Shown: positions 1 through 5,003 of the stretch, one piece after another
Position numbering within the stretch: position 1 is the first letter of the stretch
Layout of the letters: each line of letters begins with the position of its first letter
Assembly (NCBI GenBank): GCA_018816205.1
Contig: JAHIWJ010000204.1
Location: 1 to 5,545, forward strand
Direction: 5' to 3'
DNA length: 5,545 bases
DNA from: Nanobdellota archaeon
GTDB lineage: Archaea; Nanobdellota; Nanobdellia; Pacearchaeales; GW2011-AR1
Notes under the pieces: generated by a model
Databases searched by the model: none
Told to the model about the DNA's origin: nothing
Seen by the model: only the letters and a program-made list of their open reading frames with translations
Position numbers and translations under genes: made by a program

Positions 1-54
1 AAAAAGGCATTGATGATAATTCTTAAAGATTAATTATTTATGCAACACTGCAGT

Positions 55-63
55 ATATTTAAA
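55..63 (-). promoter_or_regulatory. Putative leftward archaeal TATA promoter in the 1-121 non-coding stretch
   Basis: Reading minus, this is TTTAAATAT preceded by AGTAAAC, a plausible BRE plus TATA arrangement. Bases 55-70 match 4667-4682, the promoter of the four-gene operon, exactly over 16 nt and in the same orientation. Transcription would begin near base 33 and run off the left edge. The only ATG (minus) downstream of that point is at 10-8, leaving three codons, so no gene can be called. The rest of 1-121 is AT-rich 3' flank of the hydrolase gene with no other recognisable feature. Confidence 0.45.
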
Positions 64-121
64 GTTTACTTTATGTAACTACTTTAAAGATGTATCAAAA
101 TTAAGTATCCTTCTGACTATT

Positions 122-1027
122 TTATTTAGAGATAGTTTCTAAATCATTCTTCAATTCATCCCACATTTCTTCGCAAAAACCGTGGCTGCAGTCTTCGGCT
201 TTGAAGAAATATTTTGGTTCTTTGGCTTTGTTGAACGTGTTTTGGGCATTTTGCAGCGGGACGACAGTGTCGTTTGTACCTTGGAGGAAGAATACTGGGC
301 GAGGAGAGATTTTGGAAATGTAATGGTCTGGGTCGATTGACACGAGGTAATCGTTTCCTTGTTGTATTGGGTTTATGTCTATGTTAAAGCCTGCGCCGCT
401 TATTACGATAAGACCTTTGATTCTGTCGTCTAGGGCTGTTGCGATAATTGCGTATCTTGCGCCCATGCTTTCTCCCATGAGGGCGATGTTGTTTTTGTCA
501 ACTTCTGGAATGACTTTTAGAACATCGAATGAAGCTAGGGCATCGTAAACGCTGAGATGCTGTATTGGTTCTTCTCCTTGGGTGAAAAATTGATAGTCCT
601 GCTGTGGGGGCAGGTATGCTCCGCCTGTTTCGCCAAGGCCGCGTTGATCAATCACTAAAATAGCATAGCCTAATTCTGCGATGCGAGAAGAAAAATTTGA
701 AACCGCCTCTTTTGTTACACCGCCGCCCGAAAGGAAGACTAAACCTGGAAGGTTTTGTTTGTCTTTTGGGAGGAAGAGAAGAGCGTGGATTGTAGTTTCT
801 TGGTCGAGGAAGGGGCGGCTTTCGAAGTTGATGTTGTAGATTTCTAGGTTTTGGGTTGTGGAGTTTAGGGTGATTTGATAATTTGGTTTAGGCCGGTTTT
901 CTGCATAACTTAGGGTGTTGCCTTCGACTTTGTAGATTTCTTTTGGAGTTTTGAGGAAATAAAAGAGAGCTAAAATGAAAATGATTATTAAAACTGTGAG
1001 ATAAACTGTTCTTTTTTTTAATTTCAT
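122..1027 (-). CDS. Membrane-anchored alpha/beta hydrolase (serine hydrolase)
   Basis: This 301-aa protein has a basic N-terminus (KLKKR) and one hydrophobic segment at about residues 8-25, so it is probably an anchored enzyme with its catalytic domain outside the cytoplasm. The fold signals are clear: FLSGGG at 98-103 (oxyanion-hole strand), DQRG at 127-130, nucleophile elbow GESMG with Ser187, acid Asp253 in GTNDTVVP, and His282 in CSHGFC. This order fits the dienelactone hydrolase/acyl-aminoacyl-peptidase-like superfamily of esterases and peptidases; the substrate cannot be read from sequence. The only two cysteines, C280 and C285, bracket the catalytic His. The gene starts 15 nt after the stop of the membrane-protein gene upstream, with no clear Shine-Dalgarno or TATA of its own, so the two are probably co-transcribed. 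Superfamily assignment is strong; specific function is unknown. Confidence 0.88.
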   Translation of the reverse strand: MKLKKRTVYLTVLIIIFILALFYFLKTPKEIYKVEGNTLSYAENRPKPNYQITLNSTTQNLEIYNINFESRPFLDQETTIHALLFLPKDKQNLPGLVFLSGGGVTKEAVSNFSSRIAELGYAILVIDQRGLGETGGAYLPPQQDYQFFTQGEEPIQHLSVYDALASFDVLKVIPEVDKNNIALMGESMGARYAIIATALDDRIKGLIVISGAGFNIDINPIQQGNDYLVSIDPDHYISKISPRPVFFLQGTNDTVVPLQNAQNTFNKAKEPKYFFKAEDCSHGFCEEMWDELKNDLETISK

Positions 1028-1042
1028 CTTCTGAGAATAAAA

Positions 1043-1486
1043 TTATTTTTTCTTCTTACTCCAGGCTACAATGCCGACAGCAACTGCGTACAGAATTATG
1101 CCGACCTTTGGGATTATCATACTCAAAGAGAACCAGCCGGGGGATTTGAGTTTTTCAAATATGCGCCAGTGTGCGATGATTAGCAAGACGAAGACCGCGA
1201 TCCAACCTAGAACTGGAATGAGCAAGAGGAAAATCCAAGCCCAGTGGAATCCGCCAAGTTGCAGGAGCATTGCCCAGTTGGCTATTGGAATCCAGGCAAT
1301 CCAGGATTTTTTGAATTTGAGTTTTTCTGCGATAGTTTTGTAGGCGAGTGCGAAGTAGATGTAAATTGCTGCGAGGATTAAAAGTGCGATTAGGATACCT
1401 AGGGCAAGAAGTGCTACAAATACACCGCCTAGGAAAAAACCTGTTAGGGCGTTGCTTGAGTCGAGAATTTGTTCTTCTAAGACCAT
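1043..1486 (-). CDS. Small multi-pass membrane protein, DUF5684-like
   Basis: This is a 147-aa hydrophobic protein. A long first membrane segment lies at about residues 16-48, followed by a basic, Trp-rich re-entrant-looking stretch (KFKKSWIAWIPIANW, about 57-71). Two further segments lie at about 83-106 and 119-141, and the tail is SKKKK. The repeated W-IPI and PGWFSL...IP pattern resembles DUF5684-type membrane proteins, which have no established biochemical role; I recognise the pattern by eye only. There are no cysteines and no obvious catalytic motif. It is the first gene of a two-gene minus unit with the hydrolase, and a TATA box 26 nt upstream of the ATG implies a leaderless transcript. 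The length and the strong divergent promoter make it a real gene rather than a shadow; the weaker plus-strand readings here lack any promoter. Confidence 0.75.
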   Translation of the reverse strand: MVLEEQILDSSNALTGFFLGGVFVALLALGILIALLILAAIYIYFALAYKTIAEKLKFKKSWIAWIPIANWAMLLQLGGFHWAWIFLLLIPVLGWIAVFVLLIIAHWRIFEKLKSPGWFSLSMIIPKVGIILYAVAVGIVAWSKKKK

Positions 1487-1507
1487 TTTTATATTGGGAA
1501 AAGAAAT

Positions 1508-1515
1508 TATTTAAA
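1508..1515 (-). promoter_or_regulatory. TATA box for the membrane protein/hydrolase unit
   Basis: Minus-strand TTTAAATA is centred about 26 nt upstream of the ATG at 1486. This places the transcription start at or next to the start codon (leaderless). It shares the 85-nt gap 1487-1571 with the divergent SPFH promoter. Confidence 0.7.
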
Positions 1516-1543
1516 TGTTGCGAAAAAGAAAAAAGAAGAAAAG

Positions 1544-1550
1544 TTAAATA
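1544..1550 (+). promoter_or_regulatory. TATA box for the SPFH/stomatin gene
   Basis: TTAAATA is centred about 25 nt upstream of the ATG at 1572, preceded by a purine-rich A/G tract at about 1521-1543 that could include the BRE. No Shine-Dalgarno precedes the ATG (a T-rich run sits there), which supports a leaderless transcript. Confidence 0.65.
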
Positions 1551-1571
1551 GTCTGAGAAGTTGGCTTTTTT

Positions 1572-2318
1572 ATGGTTTGGGGGTATTACGCTGGAGGAAT
1601 TGCAGTCTTAATTTTTTTATTTGGAATTAGAATTGTTAATCAGTATGAGCGCGCTGTTAAATTTAGACTCGGAAGGTATGTTCGGACGCTGCAGCCAGGA
1701 TTTAGATGGGTTATCCCGATAATTGAGAGAGTAAGGAAAGTAGACATAAGAGTTATTGCGACGGACATTCCATCGCAGGAAGTAATCACGAAAGATAATG
1801 TTCCGATGAAGGTTAACGGCGTGGTTTTTTTCAAAGTGGTGAATTCTGAAAAGGCAGTGCTGGAGGTAGAGGATTATAAGTTTGCGATTTCGCAGTTGGC
1901 ACAGTCTGCGTTGAGGGATATGACTGGGAAGTCTGAGTTGGACACTGTGCTTGCGAAGCGGGAGGAAATTGGGAATCAGATTCAGAAGGTTGTTGATATG
2001 GAAACAGATCCTTGGGGAATAAAAGTTACTGACGTTAAAATTAAAGATATTGAATTGCCTGAGAATATGAAGCGAGCAATGGCTCATCAGGCAGAAGCTG
2101 AAAGAGACAGAAGGGCGAGGATTATTAATGCGGAAGCGGAGAAGCAGGCTGCGCAGAAATTGCTTGAAGCTGGGAAGATTATTGAAAAGTCGGATTCTGC
2201 TTTGAAACTTCGTTTCTACCAAACATTGAATGATATTGCTGAGGAAAAGAATTCTACAATTGTGATGCCGTTTCCTGAAGAGATGTTGAGTTTTTTTAAG
2301 AAGAATGGGAAGAAGTGA
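1572..2318 (+). CDS. Stomatin-like SPFH/Band 7 domain membrane protein (slipin)
   Basis: This 248-aa protein has one N-terminal hydrophobic segment (about residues 4-21) and then the classic stomatin start, NQYERAVKFRLGR (23-35) and LQPGFRWVIPIIERV (40-54). It continues through DIPSQEVITKDNVPMKVNGVVFFKV, the AISQLAQSALRDMTGKSELD region, and GIKVTDVKIKDIELP. An Ala/Glu/Arg-rich coiled coil of about 40 residues follows (AHQAEAERDRRARIINAEAEKQAAQ). Stomatins oligomerise on the membrane, organise membrane domains and, in archaea, can be processed by or partnered with a NfeD-type protease. No NfeD gene is present in this window. Length is close to archaeal stomatins (about 250-270 aa), so the protein appears complete. 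The start is supported by the TATA box 25 nt upstream. The stop is 3 nt from that of the converging peroxiredoxin gene. Confidence 0.93.
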   Translation: MVWGYYAGGIAVLIFLFGIRIVNQYERAVKFRLGRYVRTLQPGFRWVIPIIERVRKVDIRVIATDIPSQEVITKDNVPMKVNGVVFFKVVNSEKAVLEVEDYKFAISQLAQSALRDMTGKSELDTVLAKREEIGNQIQKVVDMETDPWGIKVTDVKIKDIELPENMKRAMAHQAEAERDRRARIINAEAEKQAAQKLLEAGKIIEKSDSALKLRFYQTLNDIAEEKNSTIVMPFPEEMLSFFKKNGKK

Positions 2319-2321
2319 TTA

Positions 2322-2834
2322 TTAAGCGCCGAGTGTTTTCTCTCCAGGTTTCCATTCGATTGGGCATAGTTCGCCTGTTTTAAGTGCTTTTAGCACGCGG
2401 AGAGTCTCTTCGACGCTTCTACCGACATTGTTGTCGGATACAACTGTGTATTTTAAGATTTGATCGGGTGAGATGATGAAAGTGCCTCTTAGAGCAGTTC
2501 CGTCTTCCTGCAGGACGTTGAATTGTTCTGAGATTTTGTGAGTTGAATCTGAAATGACTGGGAATTTTACTTCTGGCAGGTCGCGCTCGAACCATGCTTT
2601 GTGGGAGTGAACCGAATCTGTTGATGCTCCGACAATTGCTGCGCCTTCTTTTTCAAAGTCTTTGTGATGCTTTGCGAATGCCCTAATTTCTGTCGGGCAG
2701 ACAAAAGTAAAGTCTTCTGGGTAGAAAAATAGTACAATCCACTTACCTTTGTAATCTGATAATTTTCCTTTTGTGAAGTTACCTTTGTGGTAAGCATTAA
2801 ATTCAAAATCAGTTATTTGGTCTCCAACTTTCAT
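2322..2834 (-). CDS. ahpC: Peroxiredoxin, AhpC/2-Cys type
   Basis: This 170-aa thiol peroxidase reduces hydrogen peroxide and organic hydroperoxides in the cytoplasm. The peroxidatic site is FYPEDFTFVCPTE, with Thr43 and Cys46; the supporting Arg is R116 in LRGTF. A C-terminal resolving cysteine, C157, lies in ELCPIEWKPGEKTLGA, which is the AhpC-style ending, so this is a typical 2-Cys enzyme working as a disulfide-linked dimer. It is slightly shorter than bacterial AhpC (about 187 aa) but all catalytic parts are present. It has its own TATA box and lies 45 nt downstream of the ccdA-like stop on the same strand, so it may be transcribed alone or by readthrough. No AhpF-like reductase is visible, so the electron donor is unknown. 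Inverted repeats around its promoter suggest regulation. Confidence 0.95.
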   Translation of the reverse strand: MKVGDQITDFEFNAYHKGNFTKGKLSDYKGKWIVLFFYPEDFTFVCPTEIRAFAKHHKDFEKEGAAIVGASTDSVHSHKAWFERDLPEVKFPVISDSTHKISEQFNVLQEDGTALRGTFIISPDQILKYTVVSDNNVGRSVEETLRVLKALKTGELCPIEWKPGEKTLGA

Positions 2835-2841
2835 GGTATTG

Positions 2842-2877
2842 GTTAACAGCCGTTATATTTAAACTGTTTGTTAACGG
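2842..2877. promoter_or_regulatory. Inverted-repeat cluster around the peroxiredoxin promoter (candidate operator)
   Basis: On the plus strand, CCGTTA (2850-2855) and TAACGG (2872-2877) are exact inverted copies separated by 16 nt that contain the TATA box. The palindrome GTTAAC occurs twice, at 2842-2847 and 2870-2875, and TAAC-AGCC-GTTA (2844-2855) forms a second inverted pair on the transcription-start side. Such a layout fits a repressor or redox regulator, but part of the GTTA/TAAC similarity could arise by chance in AT-rich DNA. Confidence 0.4.
2855..2863 (-). promoter_or_regulatory. TATA box for the peroxiredoxin gene
   Basis: Minus-strand TTTAAATAT is centred about 25 nt upstream of the ATG at 2834, which predicts a leaderless transcript. 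It is the same core as at 4667-4675 and 55-63. Confidence 0.7.
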
Positions 2878-2879
2878 AG

Positions 2880-3575
2880 TTAAATAATTCCAGTAAACAT
2901 TAAAATTCCGAGGATAATCAGGATAAGCGCTTCCACAAGATGCAAGTAACGAGTGTTCTTTTCTTTCCAGCCGGAGACGTTTTCGACGGTTGTAAGGCCG
3001 AGATAAATGACTAAAGTTATTGCTATCATCGGGAGTATGAAGATTAGGTTGTAGAGCAGGAGCAAGGGAATCGTCTGGTAGAATGAAAGCTGGGAGAGGT
3101 TTCCGGATGCGATGATGTAGGGGCCAATTGTGCAGGGAAGGAGGAATATTGTTACGAAGAGCCCGACAATGAAGGCGCCTGCGGGGGAGGTTGCTTTGTT
3201 GATTAATGCTTTGACTTTTGGTCGCATGAAAATTGGCATTTCTGTTCCGACGCCTCCAGGTTTATAATTCAAAAAATCTTTCAGGTTGAGGAGGCCGAGG
3301 AGAATCGCCAAGATGCCGAAGCCCTTGAAAATGTAAAGTGAGTAGAGGCTGGTTTCTGGAATAAGGTGCGAGAAGAACTGGACGAGAATTGCGCCGTAGA
3401 GAAAATATAGGATGAAAACCGCTAGAGTGAACATTAGCCCGCCGATTAAAACTCTTGATCTGTTCTTTGGGTTTTTGAATAGGAGGGCAGTGAGCATTAT
3501 TGCCATTACAGCCAAAGCACACGGATTAACTGCGTCGACCAGTGCAAGCGAGATTGTTGTTGTGATTAGAGACAT
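2880..3575 (-). CDS. ccdA: CcdA/DsbD-like transmembrane electron-transfer protein
   Basis: This 231-aa protein has six predicted membrane segments (about residues 3-32, 42-68, 78-98, 131-155, 167-195 and 209-231). Two conserved membrane cysteines are present: Cys19 in DAVNPCALAV and Cys148 in LLPCTIGPY. This pair is the CcdA/DsbD redox couple that accepts electrons from a cytoplasmic thioredoxin and passes them to a thioredoxin-like domain on the outer face. A polar loop at about 99-130 links the two three-helix halves. The ATG is 1 nt after the stop of the anchored thioredoxin gene, so the two are almost certainly co-translated and the thioredoxin is the likely partner. No cytochrome c maturation genes and no CXXCH haem proteins are visible, so general extracytoplasmic disulfide reduction is more likely than haem-protein assembly. 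It is the last gene of the four-gene operon. Confidence 0.92.
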   Translation of the reverse strand: MSLITTTISLALVDAVNPCALAVMAIMLTALLFKNPKNRSRVLIGGLMFTLAVFILYFLYGAILVQFFSHLIPETSLYSLYIFKGFGILAILLGLLNLKDFLNYKPGGVGTEMPIFMRPKVKALINKATSPAGAFIVGLFVTIFLLPCTIGPYIIASGNLSQLSFYQTIPLLLLYNLIFILPMIAITLVIYLGLTTVENVSGWKEKNTRYLHLVEALILIILGILMFTGII

Positions 3576-3576
3576 T

Positions 3577-3927
3577 TTAACACCCAGTCATTTCCTTGAG
3601 TTCTAAAATTTCAAAGACGCCAGTAGTTTTTTCGCCGTTGATTTCCCAGGTCGGGACGTATTCTATTTCTGCGTCAATACATGCCTGGCGATTATCGACG
3701 CAGTCAACTGTGTTGAATAAATTGAGATAATCCCCGAGGATTTGTTTTTGCTGGGCGCAATGGGGGCAAGTTTTTGAAACGTAGAGCTTAGAGTTTTGGG
3801 CGATGCAGCGCATTGTAGCTTCGTCTACATTGGCAGAGTTTGATGGCCAGAACTCTATTATGGCAACAATTAGAATTATTACGACGATGATTGTCCAAAT
3901 GATTAGATTTGAGTTTTTCTTGTTCAT
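3577..3927 (-). CDS. Membrane-anchored thioredoxin-like protein, CPHC active site (VKOR-type Trx domain)
   Basis: This 116-aa protein has a hydrophobic anchor at about residues 8-24, then an extracytoplasmic thioredoxin-fold domain. The redox motif C54-P-H-C57 follows strand SKLYVSKT, and the cis-proline is P92 in VPTWEING. The phrases MRCIAQNSKLY, CPHCAQQKQILG, VDCVDNRQAC and VPTWEINGEKTTGVFEILELKEMTGC resemble the thioredoxin domain found fused to or beside VKOR homologues. Four further cysteines (C41, C76, C83, C116) match positions seen in that subgroup and could form structural or second-shell disulfides. No VKOR membrane domain is attached or nearby. The ATG overlaps the UPF0251 stop (ATGA), and ccdA starts 1 nt after its stop. 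The likely role is reducing or isomerising disulfides in extracytoplasmic proteins with electrons from CcdA; an oxidising role is the alternative. Confidence 0.9.
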   Translation of the reverse strand: MNKKNSNLIIWTIIVVIILIVAIIEFWPSNSANVDEATMRCIAQNSKLYVSKTCPHCAQQKQILGDYLNLFNTVDCVDNRQACIDAEIEYVPTWEINGEKTTGVFEILELKEMTGC

Positions 3928-4199
3928 TGTTCTATCTTGATTGCTTTTCCATTTATTAAAGCATCGGTGATTTTCTTTTTTGCTTCAACAAGCAGTCTAT
4001 GAAAAGTTGGTTGTGAAATCTGCATTTGTTTTGCTGCGGTTTCTTGATCCAGCTCTTTTAGATTTTGCAAACGCAAAGCTTCCAGCTCGTCTTTTTTGAG
4101 CACCACTTCTTCTAAAGCCCTTAAAGGTATTCCTGCTGGTTTGTAGTAAGTGGCCTTTGCTTCAAAACAAATTCTTCTTCTTAGTCTGGGACGCGGCAT
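3924..4199 (-). CDS. UPF0251 (DUF134) family helix-turn-helix DNA-binding protein
   Basis: This 91-aa protein begins MPRPRLRRR, the usual start of the family, followed by KPAGIPLRALEEVVLKKDELEALRL (about 20-44). A sigma-70 region 4-like helix-turn-helix comes next, LDQETAAKQMQISQPTFHRLLVEAKKKITDAL (about 50-81), and then the family ending GKAIKI. The ATG at 4199-4197 is chosen because its A is shared with the preceding TAA (TAATG coupling) and because it yields the canonical N-terminus; a GTG three codons upstream at 4208 is less likely. Family members are predicted DNA-binding proteins, often encoded near DUF5320 and NifX-like genes. The single cysteine, C11, is the only obvious redox or metal-sensitive residue. 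It is the only evident transcription factor here and the prime candidate to bind the shared operator motif upstream. Confidence 0.9.
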   Translation of the reverse strand: MPRPRLRRRICFEAKATYYKPAGIPLRALEEVVLKKDELEALRLQNLKELDQETAAKQMQISQPTFHRLLVEAKKKITDALINGKAIKIEQ

Positions 4200-4645
4200 T
4201 ATATCCACCGCCCTACTTTGTTTTTGTATTCCCTGTATTTTTTACCAAATTGTTTTTCCATGTTCTTTTCTTCGAGTGGAATGAAAAACCAGTTCATGAT
4301 TATTAAGAAGAGTATTGGAAATAGGAATGAAAGTAAATCGCCAAATAGGACTGATACGCCGAAGAGAATTGCCAGCATTCCGAGATACATTGGGTTTCTG
4401 CTTAGTTTGTAGACGCCGTCTTGAATAAATTTGCTTGGCTGCTTATGGGGGTTTTGTGTTGTGTTGTTTTTAATAAAGTGTGACCAGGCAAAAAGGTTTA
4501 ACGCGGTTCCTAGGAGAATCAAGATGATTCCGAGTAAATTGAATGGGAAAAAAATTATTTTTGAAATTGGAAAAAAGAAATGGGTTAGAACAATAAAAAT
4601 GAGTCCTAGATAAAAATAGGTTGGGGGCAGAATTTTCTTTACCAT
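4199..4645 (-). CDS. Isoprenylcysteine carboxyl methyltransferase-like membrane methyltransferase (ICMT/PEMT family)
   Basis: This 148-aa integral membrane protein has about four hydrophobic segments (about residues 10-27, 30-55, 88-106 and 106-122). It carries the family's C-terminal SAM-binding signature: GVYKLSRNPMYLG (77-89, with R83-N84-P85) and EEKNMEKQFGKKYREYKNKVGRWI (125-148, with E125-E126). Members methylate lipid or thiol/carboxyl groups at the membrane using S-adenosylmethionine; bacterial and archaeal substrates are mostly unknown, so the name should not be taken as proof of prenylcysteine methylation. It is first in the operon, has a TATA box 26 nt upstream (leaderless start), and its stop overlaps the UPF0251 start by 1 nt. 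An inverted repeat between TATA and start suggests repression. Methyltransferase family assignment is strong; its link to the redox genes downstream is inferred only from position. Confidence 0.88.
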   Translation of the reverse strand: MVKKILPPTYFYLGLIFIVLTHFFFPISKIIFFPFNLLGIILILLGTALNLFAWSHFIKNNTTQNPHKQPSKFIQDGVYKLSRNPMYLGMLAILFGVSVLFGDLLSFLFPILFLIIMNWFFIPLEEKNMEKQFGKKYREYKNKVGRWI

Positions 4646-4647
4646 AA

Positions 4648-4661
4648 TGAATTATCATTCA
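4648..4661. promoter_or_regulatory. Candidate operator TGAAT-N4-ATTCA in the four-gene operon promoter
   Basis: TGAAT (4648-4652) and ATTCA (4657-4661) are exact inverted copies with a 4-nt spacer. They lie between the TATA box and the predicted transcription start at about 4645, where a bound protein would block initiation. The same half-sites at the same spacing form the core of the palindrome at 5004-5023. Confidence 0.5.
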
Positions 4662-4666
4662 AAATA

Positions 4667-4675
4667 ATATTTAAA
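4667..4675 (-). promoter_or_regulatory. TATA box for the methyltransferase-UPF0251-thioredoxin-ccdA operon
   Basis: Minus-strand TTTAAATAT is centred about 26 nt upstream of the ATG at 4645, with AGTAAAC just upstream as a possible BRE. A leaderless transcript is predicted. It begins only 12 bases past the end of the DUF5320 gene, so readthrough from DUF5320 could also feed this operon. Confidence 0.72.
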
Positions 4676-4695
4676 GTTTACTGCCCCCTGAAAAA

Positions 4696-4968
4696 TTAAT
4701 TTAGTTCTTTCAGCCGTTTTTCTATTTCTTTCATCTCTTGCTTCAAGGCTTCTAATTCCTCTTCGAGGTATTGTTTTTCTTCAGTTTCGGTCATGTTTGA
4801 GGGCATTGCTCTTGGAGGAACTTGTATGAACTCCCCCCTTCGCGCCAATCCTCTTCCTCTACCGAAGCCCCTTCTGAAACCCGGTGCAACTACGTTTGTG
4901 CAGTTTCCTGCACCACGCCCGGTTAGTGGGCCTTGTCCATTTGGTCCTGTTCCGTCAAATCTTGGCAT
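4696..4968 (-). CDS. DUF5320 family small Gly/Arg-rich protein
   Basis: This 90-aa protein starts MPRFDGTGPNGQGPLTGRGAGNC, the hallmark of DUF5320. A Gly/Arg-rich stretch (about 30-45, GFRRGFGRGRGLARRG) follows, then a Glu/Lys-rich coiled coil (about 59-90). Cys23 is the only cysteine. The family has no proven function; its members often lie beside genes for NifX-type (dinitrogenase cofactor-like) proteins, Mrp-type ATPases and UPF0251 proteins. Here UPF0251 is two genes downstream but no NifX-like gene is present. Unlike most genes in the window, it has a leader of about 20 nt with a good Shine-Dalgarno (AAGGAG, 6 nt before ATG). Its TATA box lies inside a perfect palindrome. The stop is followed by a T5 run (minus, 4695-4691), a possible weak archaeal terminator. 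Family assignment is confident. Confidence 0.88.
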   Translation of the reverse strand: MPRFDGTGPNGQGPLTGRGAGNCTNVVAPGFRRGFGRGRGLARRGEFIQVPPRAMPSNMTETEEKQYLEEELEALKQEMKEIEKRLKELN

Positions 4969-4974
4969 TTTTGT

Positions 4975-4980
4975 CTCCTT
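4975..4980 (-). promoter_or_regulatory. Shine-Dalgarno site of the DUF5320 gene
   Basis: Minus-strand AAGGAG lies 6 nt before the ATG at 4968. It fixes the start codon and shows SD-led initiation, in contrast to the leaderless genes nearby. Confidence 0.75.
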
Positions 4981-5003
4981 GTTGTATAAAACAACTTATT
5001 TAG

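Noticed and set aside
1..34. A partial gene at the left edge on minus, starting at the ATG at 10-8
   Set aside because: Only three codons would be visible and no Shine-Dalgarno precedes the ATG; only the promoter can be supported.
1071..1343. Plus-strand frame of 90 aa opposite the membrane-protein gene
   Set aside because: No promoter or ribosome site, no recognisable family, and the minus-strand reading has membrane segments and a good promoter.
1617..2222. Long minus-strand open frame (201 aa) opposite the SPFH gene
   Set aside because: It mirrors a well-recognised stomatin gene, has low-complexity Arg/Asn/Leu composition, no promoter and no known motif.
3262..3522. Minus-strand frame starting MCFGCNGNNAHC, resembling a zinc-binding cysteine motif
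   Set aside because: It lies wholly inside the ccdA-like gene in another frame; the cysteines come from the shifted reading of the conserved NPCALA region.
4200..4208. GTG-started three-residue extension of the UPF0251 protein
   Set aside because: The family starts MPRPR, and the ATG at 4199 is coupled to the preceding stop as TAATG.
4691..4695. T5 run after the DUF5320 stop as a terminator
   Set aside because: Archaeal terminators are T-rich, but a single T5 tract is too short to call; it is noted only in the gene entry.
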